A DNA stretch of 48,166 nt from Candidatus Thorarchaeota archaeon (GCA_016839445.1 JAEOUG010000130.1:1-48166); one strand, 5' to 3'. Positions 1 through 8,563 are shown, counted from the first letter of the stretch. The notes: a model not told the origin generated them from the letters alone. Program-made: numbers and translations.

Positions 1-477
1 AGTTCTGTCGGAAACAATGCTATCAAGAATGCTCATGTTGAGGGTACCGTCTGAATCTACAGGTACGGGCTTTACTTCGAGACCTAGAACCTCTGCACAT
101 CTGAGTAGCGGAGCAGACACTGAGTTCTCCTCACCTGCGGAGAAGACCATCACGTTCCGTCCCCGACTCTTCCAGTCATAACCGTACGCAAGAGAAGCTA
201 CTGCACCAGAAAGTGACTTCTGGAAGGATACACACTGAGGAGGAGAATCGAGGTAGTGAGCCATTGACTTCCTAGCTTCTTCTACCGCGTTCGCACCCTC
301 GACAGCGAGTCTGTGAGCCCCCTTTCGTGAGGACACGGCTATGTTCCTCGTGAAATCGGCGCTTGCTTGCACTGCCTCATCTGGCACAAGAGTAGTGCTT
401 GCAGAGTCGAAATATGCTAGACTAGGGATTCTTGCATAGACACTGAATTGCGCACGGACGTCCTCAGGATTCGTCAT
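1..477 (-). CDS. Class V aminotransferase / cysteine desulfurase-like protein (partial)
   Basis: The 159 N-terminal residues are present; the C-terminus runs off the left edge. I translated this frame by hand. The N-terminus reads YFDSASTTLVPDEAV, the usual opening of SufS/CsdA-type PLP enzymes (YLDNAATT-like), followed by the RKGAHRL segment and a long R-x-x-x-AHYL helix. Such enzymes release sulfur from cysteine or act on related amino acids. The usual His-His-Ser-Asn stretch near residue 120 reads EENSVSAPL, so activity on cysteine is not certain. The PLP lysine would lie outside the window. The ATG lies about 22 nt downstream of a TATA-like box at 500-508, suggesting a leaderless message. 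It is divergent from the next gene. Confidence 0.75.
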   Translation of the reverse strand, partial: MTNPEDVRAQFSVYARIPSLAYFDSASTTLVPDEAVQASADFTRNIAVSSRKGAHRLAVEGANAVEEARKSMAHYLDSPPQCVSFQKSLSGAVASLAYGYDWKSRGRNVMVFSAGEENSVSAPLLRCAEVLGLEVKPVPVDSDGTLNMSILDSIVSDRT

Positions 478-499
478 GGAACTCTCTCCTATTGAGCTA

Positions 500-508
500 C
501 TTTAATAC
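500..508 (-). promoter_or_regulatory. TATA-like box for the partial aminotransferase gene
   Basis: On the minus strand the box reads GTATTAAAG and ends 22 nt before the ATG at 477. That matches the box-to-start distance of other leaderless genes in this window. It may also serve the divergent plus-strand gene if that gene starts at the ATG at 534. Confidence 0.4.
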
Positions 509-515
509 ATCTCGA

Positions 516-1508
516 ATGTGGAACCAGTTGGCAATGCAGTCCAGACCGATTGTCGAGGGATTCTTCGTCAAGACAGTCGAGGGGCTAGTCTTCGAGATTA
601 AGGGTGTTGTTCATCCAAGAAACAGGTACATTGCCTATCTGCGTTATGTTCCTACGGGAGCCCATAGAAGTGGGTTGAGGAAGGTGTACGATCTCGCAGA
701 CCGTGAGAGGTATCTTGTAAGCAATCACTCCTCCTACTTATGGACCAGCCAGGTACACGGTCGAGTTGTGCAGTCTGTTCCTCATGAGAGAGTGAAGGCC
801 GTTCTTGACCCAGTAGAGCATTTGGGTATGCTTCGGGCAGAGAGCAGAGAACTGACTGTCTTGGAGCAGAAGGCTGTGAAGATGGCAGAAGTGCTTGTGA
901 AGCATACACCTATTGACTGGACGGACATTGGTTTGACAGGTTCACTGCTTGTCGGAACCGCAGGACCTTCTTCAGACATAGACATGGTCGTCTATGGTGA
1001 ACAAGCATGTAGGAGTATGTACGATCATATCGATGAGTGCCCCGGAGTAGAGAAGTACTCGGGAAGCATCCTGGAGAGGCACGTGGAGTTCCGGTGGGGG
1101 GCGCTTCATCAGTACACTGACATACTGGCTGAAATCGAGCAAAAGAAACGACTTCAAGGTCTCTTTGAAGGAGCAGAGTACTTCATTCGGCTGGTTAGAC
1201 ACCCTAGGGACCTGAGCTACGGTTTTGATGACAGGATTTTCGAGTATGTTGGACACTCTGTGCATGAGTGTACGGTAATCGGAGACAAGGATTCAATCTT
1301 CACACCATGCGCCTATCAAGTCGAGTCATCAAGCCGCCCTGACCTTCGCCAGATTGTAAGCTTCCGTGGGCGCTATACTGAACATGTTCATGCTGGAGAC
1401 CATGTGTGTGTATGTGGAAGAATGGAGAGGGTAAGGGAGGAGTCAGGCGACGCCCACATCCAGATCGTCGTCGGGGAAGCTGCTACTGACTACTTAGTGC
1501 CCTTTTGA
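516..1508 (+). CDS. Predicted archaeal nucleotidyltransferase
   Basis: The protein has about 330 residues. Its central part holds a Pol-beta-type nucleotidyltransferase signature: GLTGSLLVGTAGPSSDIDM, with the Gly-Ser pair, a spacer and the two Asp residues (D-x-D) that bind metal. This fits the archaeal family of predicted nucleotidyltransferases of the COG1665 type; the substrate is unknown. The C-terminal ~90 residues contain CACxCGR-like text (VCVCGRMERV) and may form a small OB-like domain. The frame is open from a TTG at 492, but ATG codons at 516 and 534 are better starts because a TATA-like box lies at 500-508. The start is therefore uncertain by up to 14 residues. It is divergent from the cysteine-desulfurase-like gene. 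Confidence 0.75.
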   Translation: MWNQLAMQSRPIVEGFFVKTVEGLVFEIKGVVHPRNRYIAYLRYVPTGAHRSGLRKVYDLADRERYLVSNHSSYLWTSQVHGRVVQSVPHERVKAVLDPVEHLGMLRAESRELTVLEQKAVKMAEVLVKHTPIDWTDIGLTGSLLVGTAGPSSDIDMVVYGEQACRSMYDHIDECPGVEKYSGSILERHVEFRWGALHQYTDILAEIEQKKRLQGLFEGAEYFIRLVRHPRDLSYGFDDRIFEYVGHSVHECTVIGDKDSIFTPCAYQVESSSRPDLRQIVSFRGRYTEHVHAGDHVCVCGRMERVREESGDAHIQIVVGEAATDYLVPF

Positions 1509-1928
1509 CAGATTCATACCTTTCACATAGCAAGTTGTGAATGGCGCCTTTATTGTGAATCGTCTGCTAGGAAAAGGGTGCAAAACCCTTCTTCCAGTTG
1601 AATAGGAAACAATACGGCTGCTACGTCCTGTGAATAAACACCACCCCTCTGTTTCCAGTGGAAACTCGTCTTTCCGCTTCATATCTCTTTCTCACCTATT
1701 CACAAACCACATAAGTGAGTGAATGAGGAAAACAATGGAACATGCCTTCTTTTCGTGTTTTTCGGCGTTCATAGGCCTTATTTCTCTGTGAAAAGGACTG
1801 AAAGGATGTGAGCACAGAGAAAACGATATGGACGAGCTCCGTCTGTGAAGAGACACATTATCTAGCTGTTATCCTTGTATTGTCAATTCACATACTCACA
1901 CTTATTTGCAATTCACTGGTATGGTGCT
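1509..1928. promoter_or_regulatory. Motif-rich spacer with TGTGAATA repeats and TTTCCANTGGAAA palindromes
   Basis: No convincing gene lies here. TGTGAAT-like octamers occur in both orientations near 1535, 1553, 1629, 1697 (as TATTCACA), 1719, 1886, 1911 and 1928. Two of them, at 1535 and 1553, are 18 bp apart. A perfect 15-bp palindrome, GTTTCCAGTGGAAAC, lies at 1651-1665, and a weaker relative, TTCCAGTTGAA, at 1592-1602. Each palindrome is preceded by a C-run (ACCCCT or ACCCTT). The same composite element recurs near 5.73 and 5.87 kb. Confidence 0.55.
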
Positions 1929-2585
1929 GTGAATAGTGAAGAGCAGGTGCGTCCATTGGCCGAAGAAGATCGAACCAACTATGTCTATGAGTTCACCTAT
2001 AGTTCGGCCCCTGGTCTCCGTGAGATTTTCCAGTGCAAGTATGTGAGCCCAGGTGAAGCGTTGAACAGGTTCAGGAAGATACTTGCCCTCACTGAGTCAC
2101 CCTTCGACTTCAAGATAGTTGTTTCCGACGAGACCATGGGAGAAGAATCAAGTTTCCAGGTGAAGGGTGGAAGCATAGAGGAGATGTTTGTCAAGTTCAA
2201 GGTCTTCCTTGAAACAAGTACGGGATATGTATTCCGTGAGGTTACTCAGGAAACGGAAGAGAAGCCTCTCACACAGATGGGGCTAGAGTCCTTGAGCAAT
2301 TATGACAAGATGCAGGTTGTGATTTATGCGTCTTTCAAGCACGGAAAGTTCTCTTCTCTTGATGTTGCAGAAATCTATGAAGATAGCTTCAATGAAGACC
2401 TGCCGAAGAGCACTGCTTCGACCTACCTTGCTAGAATGTGGAACAACGGCAAGGGACACCTTGAGAGGTATGGCAACAGATCTGGCTATACGTATCGACT
2501 CAGGACAGAGATGAAACAGGTTCAGCGAGAAGTTGAGAGGGCTGAGGAACTTCTCGCCGCAATCCAGATGCGAGTCCGAGATTAG
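1929..2585 (+). CDS. Hypothetical protein with C-terminal winged-helix-like domain
   Basis: The protein has about 218 residues from the GTG at 1929; the frame is open back to a TTG at 1875, giving 236 residues. I do not recognise the N-terminal half, an alpha/beta region rich in aromatic residues. Residues around 150-205 look like a winged helix: KMQVVIYASFKHGKFSSLDV, then an STASTYLARMW recognition-helix-like stretch, then a GYTYRL wing. The C-terminus is a short coiled coil (QVQREVERAEELL). The upstream spacer is full of TGTGAATA repeats and one overlaps the proposed start codon, so autoregulation is a reasonable inference. It ends just before the convergent SDH gene. Confidence 0.6.
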   Translation: MNSEEQVRPLAEEDRTNYVYEFTYSSAPGLREIFQCKYVSPGEALNRFRKILALTESPFDFKIVVSDETMGEESSFQVKGGSIEEMFVKFKVFLETSTGYVFREVTQETEEKPLTQMGLESLSNYDKMQVVIYASFKHGKFSSLDVAEIYEDSFNEDLPKSTASTYLARMWNNGKGHLERYGNRSGYTYRLRTEMKQVQREVERAEELLAAIQMRVRD

Positions 2586-2607
2586 TGTCTAGGTCAATCA
2601 CTCTCAA

Positions 2608-3921
2608 TCATATGTCGAATTCCTTTTCTTCCAAGCTTATGCCTAGCTGTTTCAATTCGTCTAGGATTGGGTTGTAGATCTCAGGAGAGATAGGACGATG
2701 AACTCCCGTCATCTTGATTCTTCCGTCGAGAATCATTCTGCTAGCGATAGCAACCGGTAATGCAACTGTCCTTGACATTGAGCTATCTCCATGTGGAATG
2801 CCATAGTCTATCATCGTCGAGGTAATTCGCTTCTTGTCATCTGGATACTTCACAATGAATTCATGGTGCATGACAATCATGTCACGCTCGCCAGGTTCGT
2901 ATTGGAGCTTCTCCTCGAATAGGTGGCATAGTGCATCAAGAGTTGTAGCAGCTTTGCTGGGAATCACTCTATCATCAAAGAGCCCTAGCCATTTGAGTCT
3001 AGAGATTACTTCGTCGCCAGGGTCCACACCACATGTCTTTGCTACTGCTTCAGTCAGGTCTTCTCCATCTTTGACGAGCTCCCGAAGAAGGTCAGCATAG
3101 GTCATCCCCTCAAAGGAGCGCTCTTCTATATCAAGAAGTCCCAGATCTGCAATCTTCTTGAGAGTCCTGCACCAACCTAGATTCCTGAAAGTCCCACGAA
3201 GCATGGTCTTAGTTTCAGGTATATCGTAAATCTCTATGTATGAAAGACTGTCGCGATTGGGGTATCCTTCGAAGCTTCCCATGTTGGGCACTTCCATCTC
3301 CTCGCAGTTGTCAAAGAGATCAGCTCCGGGTATGATGACCTCCTGTCCATCCTTCAAGAAATGAGCGGAGTTCCTGCCTGCGAGGAGGACGCCTCGAGGA
3401 CTCCATGAGAGCTTGTAACCGAACGGATTGTTGTTTGCATCAGGAGCAGGAAGTCCCCCTGTGAAGGAAGTGAAGCTGATTATCTGGCCATTGCTATCGT
3501 GGACCTGATCAATGATTTTCATCGCACTCATGTGGTCTATTCCAGGATCCACGCCGCACTCATTCAGAAGGAGGATGCCTGCCTCCTTTGCAGGTCCATC
3601 GAGTGCCTTCATCTCGTCCGAGATGTATGAGGTTGTGCAGAACGGTTTCTTGTGTCTTATCGCCACCTTGGCAGCTTTCACGTGAAACGTATAGGGAAGC
3701 AATGAGCAAACTAAGTCTGCGTCTTTGACGAGCTTCTCTAGAAGCGTATCATCCTTAGCGATGTTGAAGGTGATTGCTTCTGCATTCTTGCATCCATTAA
3801 TCAGCTTGTCAGCCTTGCTCTTGGTTCGACTAGCAACTGTGACATGGAACCCGTGGTTGCTCAGATACTCAACATACGGACGCGCCACGAGTCCGGCTCC
3901 AAGACAGAGTACTTTCTTCAT
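2608..3921 (-). CDS. Saccharopine dehydrogenase (glutamate-forming), SDH
   Basis: This is a 437-residue saccharopine reductase/dehydrogenase. It would convert saccharopine to glutamate and alpha-aminoadipate semialdehyde, the second step of saccharopine-pathway lysine breakdown in the cytosol. The N-terminus is a Rossmann fold with LCLGAGLVARPYVEYL, and the family stretch LLNECGVDPGIDHMSAMK is present. A GGAGG ribosome-binding site 9 nt before the ATG supports the start. The gene lies 13 nt downstream of the LKR-like gene on the same strand, and the LKR stop codon abuts the ribosome-binding site. In animals and plants these two activities are fused in one polypeptide (AASS); here they are separate neighbouring genes. 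Confidence 0.88.
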   Translation of the reverse strand: MKKVLCLGAGLVARPYVEYLSNHGFHVTVASRTKSKADKLINGCKNAEAITFNIAKDDTLLEKLVKDADLVCSLLPYTFHVKAAKVAIRHKKPFCTTSYISDEMKALDGPAKEAGILLLNECGVDPGIDHMSAMKIIDQVHDSNGQIISFTSFTGGLPAPDANNNPFGYKLSWSPRGVLLAGRNSAHFLKDGQEVIIPGADLFDNCEEMEVPNMGSFEGYPNRDSLSYIEIYDIPETKTMLRGTFRNLGWCRTLKKIADLGLLDIEERSFEGMTYADLLRELVKDGEDLTEAVAKTCGVDPGDEVISRLKWLGLFDDRVIPSKAATTLDALCHLFEEKLQYEPGERDMIVMHHEFIVKYPDDKKRITSTMIDYGIPHGDSSMSRTVALPVAIASRMILDGRIKMTGVHRPISPEIYNPILDELKQLGISLEEKEFDI

Positions 3922-3934
3922 CTTTCGATTCCTC

Positions 3935-5236
3935 CTATGAGAGATACTTCTGTAGATATTCGTAGTTCGGTGTTAGTTGACCTCGGTACACTATTATTGC
4001 ATCCTTCAGCTCTCTGGGTAAGTCTAGAGAAGAGAAGTCAGCTCTGAAGTTGGCCTTGGCCAGGTCTGGTATGAACCGCAGGAGCGTTCCACTAAAGGAA
4101 GTTGACGATTCACGTGGAAGCTCGCAGGGCAAGTTGTCAACAGCCATCACCACAGGACCATTTCCTGCCACGCCAGGCTGTGACGAATCACTGTCTATTA
4201 GGTAGGTGAAAGCGGGAGCTCCAGGGTTTGTACAACGCATGGTGAACTCGATTGCGCCTTGTACATCACACGAGATGTCGCCGATGACCCTTAACCTTCG
4301 ACTTGGCTCATCCCAGTGACTCTTGATGAATGTCTTTGTAAGAAGACGCGGGTAGTCTGAGGACCAGTAGATGCAATTCATGAGAACTGTGAGATACGGT
4401 ACATGTTTCTGGAAGACCCCTCGGTAGGCCTTCTTTCCCATCTGGTAGTAGTGGTTGAGATTAAAGGCAGCACTGGAGTCTAGTGGCTCTACCATGTGTT
4501 CCTCCTTGAACACACACTTGTAGAGAACATGTGGGTCAGGTTCGAGGTCTGGGAGATCCTGTGGCTGTACAGACTTGTGTGGGAGAACATCGAATACCTC
4601 CTGGGCTCCGCGGGATACATTACCATAACCAGCGAATCCAACAATAAGTGGAAGGAGCTCTTGGGGGAGACCTTGTTCTCGAATTCTCTCTCCGAGTCTT
4701 CCGAACTCCTCCTTCAGACCCTTGAGACCGGACACTTCTAGGGTTGGTTTCAGATCTGAGAATGGGTTGGGTGTTATTCCCTCCCAATCCAGACGTTGAC
4801 CAAGAACCCGCAGCGTATCAGACATACCTGCCATGCCAGCCCAGTTCCCGAAAAAGATTAACCTGCGGCCTTTCTCGTCTACCACACGCTCGTAATCGAT
4901 GAGTGTTGCCTTGGTGTCTAGGATTCTCTGCAACATGGGCATGTTGTATTTCTGACCCTTGATTGTGTGACTGAAGAAGACATAGACGATGTCTTCCTCA
5001 AAGAAATCTATGGGCATCTCCTTGATTCCAAGGATGATGGGAGTAGCGCTATTCTTGAGAGGAAGAACCTGTGCGGAGGCTCGTTGATATTCCTCTTCGG
5101 TGAAGGCTCGTTGCTCACTGGGTTCCACAACAAAATCGATACTATGCTCCTGGTTGAGCTCCTTGACATGTTCAGGAATCACTGCAACTCTGGTTTCGAA
5201 GAGCTTCTCCTCTTTCCTCAGGCCGATCTTGTTCAT
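3935..5236 (-). CDS. Lysine-ketoglutarate reductase-like (LKR) protein
   Basis: This 433-residue protein resembles the LKR half of alpha-aminoadipic semialdehyde synthase and the AlaDH/PNT N-terminal fold: IGLRKEEKLFETRVAVIPEH at the start, HTIKGQKYNMPML, and FGNWAGMAGM before the second domain. It should form saccharopine from lysine and 2-oxoglutarate. The C-terminal LTPNYEYLQKYLS resembles the end of the LKR domain in eukaryotic AASS. The frame is open back to 5296, but the ATG at 5236 has a GGAGGT ribosome-binding site at proper spacing, so I use that start. It forms an operon with the SDH gene immediately downstream. The upstream side faces a regulatory spacer. Confidence 0.82.
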   Translation of the reverse strand: MNKIGLRKEEKLFETRVAVIPEHVKELNQEHSIDFVVEPSEQRAFTEEEYQRASAQVLPLKNSATPIILGIKEMPIDFFEEDIVYVFFSHTIKGQKYNMPMLQRILDTKATLIDYERVVDEKGRRLIFFGNWAGMAGMSDTLRVLGQRLDWEGITPNPFSDLKPTLEVSGLKGLKEEFGRLGERIREQGLPQELLPLIVGFAGYGNVSRGAQEVFDVLPHKSVQPQDLPDLEPDPHVLYKCVFKEEHMVEPLDSSAAFNLNHYYQMGKKAYRGVFQKHVPYLTVLMNCIYWSSDYPRLLTKTFIKSHWDEPSRRLRVIGDISCDVQGAIEFTMRCTNPGAPAFTYLIDSDSSQPGVAGNGPVVMAVDNLPCELPRESSTSFSGTLLRFIPDLAKANFRADFSSLDLPRELKDAIIVYRGQLTPNYEYLQKYLS

Positions 5237-5350
5237 TGGCAGACCTCCAGCGTTTTGTTGGGATTCAGTCCCGTGATAGACCGAGGGCCACGACACCTAC
5301 GCTTTAACCTTTCCTTGGAGGCGACGCTGTATTACACGTATTGAAAATGT

Positions 5351-5362
5351 GAACATGTGTTC
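5351..5362. promoter_or_regulatory. Operator-like palindrome GAACATGTGTTC (copy 1)
   Basis: This 12-bp site has GAACA/TGTTC arms. It lies between the LKR operon and the small ORF at 5396. Three more copies lie at 5689, 5901 and 5952. Confidence 0.5.
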
Positions 5363-5395
5363 TGAAACCTGGTGTGACTTGAACTGTACATCTAC

Positions 5396-5665
5396 TTGTA
5401 TGACTGTAAGAATGCACGAAGGAAGAACGCCAGGCGGGTAGCATTCACGAAGGAGCTCTACGGGTACGTGTACTCATGGAAGACAAAGTCTGGATTGAAG
5501 CAGCAGAAGAAACTTGGTCTCATTGATGAGTGCGTAGGAGCCGAAGCTGTCGCTGATTCGGCAATCCTTGTGCCTCCCGAACACAGATCACTGTTTGATT
5601 CCCTATTCTCTATGTACGATGACATCCTTGAGTTGAGGATATTTGAAGTACAGCGAGAGCTCTAG
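5396..5665 (+). CDS. Small basic hypothetical protein (possible)
   Basis: The 89-residue frame begins at a TTG; no ATG or clear ribosome-binding site is available, so this is uncertain. The N-terminus is Lys/Arg rich (NARRKNARRVAFTKE). It is followed by ELYGYVYSWKTKSGLKQQKK, which looks like a beta-hairpin with basic residues, as in some small DNA-binding or integrase arm domains; that comparison is impressionistic. The C-terminal 40 residues are acidic and probably helical. The ORF is bracketed by copies of the GAACACATGTTC palindrome, one 34 nt before and one 24 nt after it. It could therefore encode the cognate regulator, but I see no firm domain. Confidence 0.35.
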   Translation: MYDCKNARRKNARRVAFTKELYGYVYSWKTKSGLKQQKKLGLIDECVGAEAVADSAILVPPEHRSLFDSLFSMYDDILELRIFEVQREL

Positions 5666-6027
5666 TAATATTTGTATTACATCTCCTGGAACACGTGTTC
5701 TAGTGTATATCGTCAGGGTAACACCCCTTCATTTCTACTGGAAAGTGATCTCCGGAGTATATTGCAGCGATATTATCTAGATAACATAAAATGGAGATGA
5801 ATAGCAGCTTCAGAAACCACTATTTATACTTGCTGATGTCTATTCGGTTCGACAACCCCCTAAGGTTTCCACTGGAAAGCAAGGGGTTGTGTTCGTATTG
5901 GAACACATGTTCTGAGTAGTCTGATCCCGGACTGGTTACCACACGTCATTGGAACACATGTTCCAAGGGTGTTTCACTACCAAAAGACTGATACAGCGTT
6001 CACTTTCTTCACGGCACAATCTCTGAT
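5666..6027. promoter_or_regulatory. Regulatory spacer upstream of iorA with three GAACACATGTTC palindromes and two TTTCCACTGGAAA elements
   Basis: GAACACGTGTTC lies at 5689-5700 and GAACACATGTTC at 5901-5912 and 5952-5963. The last extends to TTGGAACACATGTTCCAA at 5949-5966. TTTCTACTGGAAA lies at 5732-5744 and TTTCCACTGGAAA at 5866-5878. The second is enclosed by ACAACCCC (5852-5859) and GGGGTTGT (5883-5890), which can form a cruciform. A GTAATAT/GTATTAC heptad pair sits at 5665-5680. I see no gene here. Control of iorAB by these sites is inference. Confidence 0.55.
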
Positions 6028-6039
6028 GGAGGAGAACCG

Positions 6040-7935
6040 TTGGCCAAAGCAAAGGAACTGCTAGAAGACTCTCCTGGAAAGAAGATCCTGTTACTGGCGA
6101 ACGAGGCTATTGCCAGAGGTGTACTTGAAGCTGGAGTGCGGCTTGTCGCCTTGTATCCTGGAACTCCAAGTAGTGAGATCGGGAATAACCTCACCTTCAT
6201 GGCACCTCACATCTCGGACTTCTACTTTGAGTTCAGTGCCAATGAGAAGGTGGCTCTGGAAGTTGCCGGTGCCGCTGCAGTGGCCGGAGTGAGATCCATG
6301 ATGGTCTGCAAGGGTCCAGGTCTCAACGTCGCAGCAGACCCCTTCTTCTCTCTTGCATATGTAGGTGTACGTGCCGGGATGGTGATTGTTGTCGCAGATG
6401 ACCCTAGCATGTGGAGCTCACAGAACGAGAACGACAGCAGGTACTATGCCCTCATGGGAAACACACTGATGATGGAACCTGCCGACCCAATTGAGGCCAA
6501 ATCAATGCTTCTGGACGCCTACGAGCTGTCAGAGAAGGTTGGCCTTCCAGTCCTCTTCAGGACCACAACTCGAGTCAATCACACGCGAGCTCCTGTGGAG
6601 TTCGGCCCAATCCGGAGCAGACCAAAGACAGTCGAATTCACAAAGGATCCTCTGAGGTTCGTTCCCGTACCAGCAGTTGCCAGAAAGCGACATCCGTGGT
6701 TGCTCAAGCAAATCGAAACTGCAAGAGAGCTCTCAGAGAAGAGCCCTCTCAATTTCACACTTGGCAAGGGCGATCTTGGAATCGTGACTTCTGGTGTGTC
6801 GTATAACTACGTCCTTGAAGCACTTGATGTGCTGGGAGTTAAGGCTGAGGTCTTGAAGCTGGGTATCACTCATCCAATCCCAGAGAGGATGTTGTCTGAC
6901 TTCCTCCGGAAACACAAGACTGTAGTTGTGGTCGAAGAGCTGGAGCCGTTCCTCGAAACACATGCACGCCGATTGGCCCAACTACACGAGATATCTGTGA
7001 AGATCATAGGAAAAGAGCAAGGCCAATTCCCAAGGGTATACGAGTACAGCACAAGAATCGTCGCTGAAGCTTTGTGTAAGATTGCTAATTGTAATACACC
7101 TATTAACTGGAGTGAGATTGATGAGAAGGTCGCCGAATTACCAGAGCTCCCTCCGCGACCTCCTCTTCTTTGCGCTGGCTGTCCCCACCGGGCTACCTAC
7201 TTCGCCATTCGTACTGCTACAAGAGGAAAGGCAATCTATCCCTCTGATATAGGGTGTTACACACTGAGTATTGCCCCACCTCTTGAAACCGCAGACATCC
7301 TCTTTGACATGGGTTCTTCCATTACAACAGCATGTGGACTGGCTGAGGTCACAGATCAGGACATCGTCGCTACCATAGGTGATAGTACTTTCTTTGCTTC
7401 CGGTCTCGCAGGCCTTGCGAGTGCCGTATACAATCAACATCGTATCTGCTTGGTAGTTCTAGACAACAGAACCACGGCTATGACAGGTCACCAACCACAT
7501 CCTGGTACAGGCCTGACAGGGATGCAGAAGCAAGTCCCACCACTTGATATTGGAGATGCTTGCCGAGGCCTAGGTGTGAAATACGTCAAGACAGTGGAAC
7601 CCTTTGAGTCCATAGCTGGTCTGGTTGCCGAAGTTCGCGAGATGGTGAAGTGGGCTAGAGAAAACCACAGTCCCGCTGTACTGATATCCAAGGAACCCTG
7701 TGCCCTACTCACAGCCGCAGACCGCAGAAAGACAGGCGAGTTTCCGGGGAGGTACTACGTTGACCAAGATGTCTGCAATGCGTGCAAACGTTGCCTGAAT
7801 CGCCTCTCTTGTCCAGCGATGTACATGAATCCAGATACAGAGAAGGCCATGATAGATGAGGCTCTCTGCAACCTTTGCGGCACATGTGTTTCCGTGTGTC
7901 CTCAGGGGGCAATCAAACAGGAGGGGGCGAAATGA
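6040..7935 (+). CDS. iorA: Indolepyruvate:ferredoxin oxidoreductase, alpha subunit
   Basis: The 631-residue length is right for IorA. The enzyme oxidatively decarboxylates aryl pyruvates from aromatic amino acids to aryl-acetyl-CoA and reduces ferredoxin. The N-terminal pyrimidine-binding domain carries ALYPGTPSSEIGNNL. The TPP-binding core has LCAGCPHRATY and GDSTFFASGLAGL followed by VVLDNRTTAMTG. The C-terminus has two iron-sulfur motifs: CNACKRCLNRLSCPA and CNLCGTCVSVCP. The start is a TTG at 6040 preceded by GGAGGAG, which decides it. iorB follows with an ATGA overlap. A regulatory spacer with repeated palindromes lies upstream. A GTAATAC heptad array lies inside the gene at 7091. Confidence 0.95.
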   Translation: MAKAKELLEDSPGKKILLLANEAIARGVLEAGVRLVALYPGTPSSEIGNNLTFMAPHISDFYFEFSANEKVALEVAGAAAVAGVRSMMVCKGPGLNVAADPFFSLAYVGVRAGMVIVVADDPSMWSSQNENDSRYYALMGNTLMMEPADPIEAKSMLLDAYELSEKVGLPVLFRTTTRVNHTRAPVEFGPIRSRPKTVEFTKDPLRFVPVPAVARKRHPWLLKQIETARELSEKSPLNFTLGKGDLGIVTSGVSYNYVLEALDVLGVKAEVLKLGITHPIPERMLSDFLRKHKTVVVVEELEPFLETHARRLAQLHEISVKIIGKEQGQFPRVYEYSTRIVAEALCKIANCNTPINWSEIDEKVAELPELPPRPPLLCAGCPHRATYFAIRTATRGKAIYPSDIGCYTLSIAPPLETADILFDMGSSITTACGLAEVTDQDIVATIGDSTFFASGLAGLASAVYNQHRICLVVLDNRTTAMTGHQPHPGTGLTGMQKQVPPLDIGDACRGLGVKYVKTVEPFESIAGLVAEVREMVKWARENHSPAVLISKEPCALLTAADRRKTGEFPGRYYVDQDVCNACKRCLNRLSCPAMYMNPDTEKAMIDEALCNLCGTCVSVCPQGAIKQEGAK

Positions 7936-8546
7936 GTCGTATTACAAGTGATACAGTGTCTGTCGCAATCTCCGGAGTGGGAGGACAAGGTGTCCTTACA
8001 CTGGCCGAAGTACTGGCCAAGGCAGCACTCAATGACGGTTTCAATGTGAGGGTTGGCGAGATTCATGGCATGGCACAACGTGGCGGTCACGTTGTCTGCA
8101 CTGTCAGAATCGGCGACAACGTACATGGTCCAATCGTTGATTCGGGTACTGCCAATCTCCTTGTTGGCTTTGAGCCTGTGGAAACCATAAGGGAAATCGA
8201 GCTGATCAAGACTGACGGTCTCGTCATCATGAGCTCGCACGTGCAATATCCTGTTGCGGTGTCTATGGGGAAAGCAGAGTATCCATCTGAGGAGGAGATT
8301 CGCTCCATTGTCAGAAGATTCACTTCCCGTATCATTGAGTTTGACGCATTCAAACTGGCAAAGGACGCAGGCAGCACTAGGGCTCTGAATATGGTAATGC
8401 TCGGCGCTATCATAGGAGCGGGCATCACAGGGATCACCCAAGAGTCAGCTATCCATGCAATACGTACCAGCTTCCCCCAGAGGTTCGAGGAAATCAACGT
8501 GAAGGCCGCCACCAGTGGTATGGAAGCGGTGCGCAAGGCATCGTGA
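7932..8546 (+). CDS. iorB: Indolepyruvate:ferredoxin oxidoreductase, beta subunit
   Basis: About 204 residues from the ATG at 7932, which overlaps the iorA stop (ATGA) and follows a GGAGG sequence. The frame is open further upstream inside iorA, but that part is spurious. The 2-oxoacid oxidoreductase gamma/beta domain begins with SGVGGQGVLTLAEVLAKAA and continues through GEIHGMAQRGGHVVC, both typical of IorB. Together with IorA it forms the complete ferredoxin-dependent enzyme. A palindromic pair of heptads, GTATTACAAGTGATAC, lies within codons 3 to 8, and another array spans the stop codon. It converges on hypF. Confidence 0.95.
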   Translation: MSRITSDTVSVAISGVGGQGVLTLAEVLAKAALNDGFNVRVGEIHGMAQRGGHVVCTVRIGDNVHGPIVDSGTANLLVGFEPVETIREIELIKTDGLVIMSSHVQYPVAVSMGKAEYPSEEEIRSIVRRFTSRIIEFDAFKLAKDAGSTRALNMVMLGAIIGAGITGITQESAIHAIRTSFPQRFEEINVKAATSGMEAVRKAS

Positions 8547-8563
8547 TACAACCATTACGGGTA

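Noticed and set aside
7902..8441. 179-codon minus-strand ORF opposite iorB
   Set aside because: Shadow of a well-recognised gene with no family resemblance of its own.
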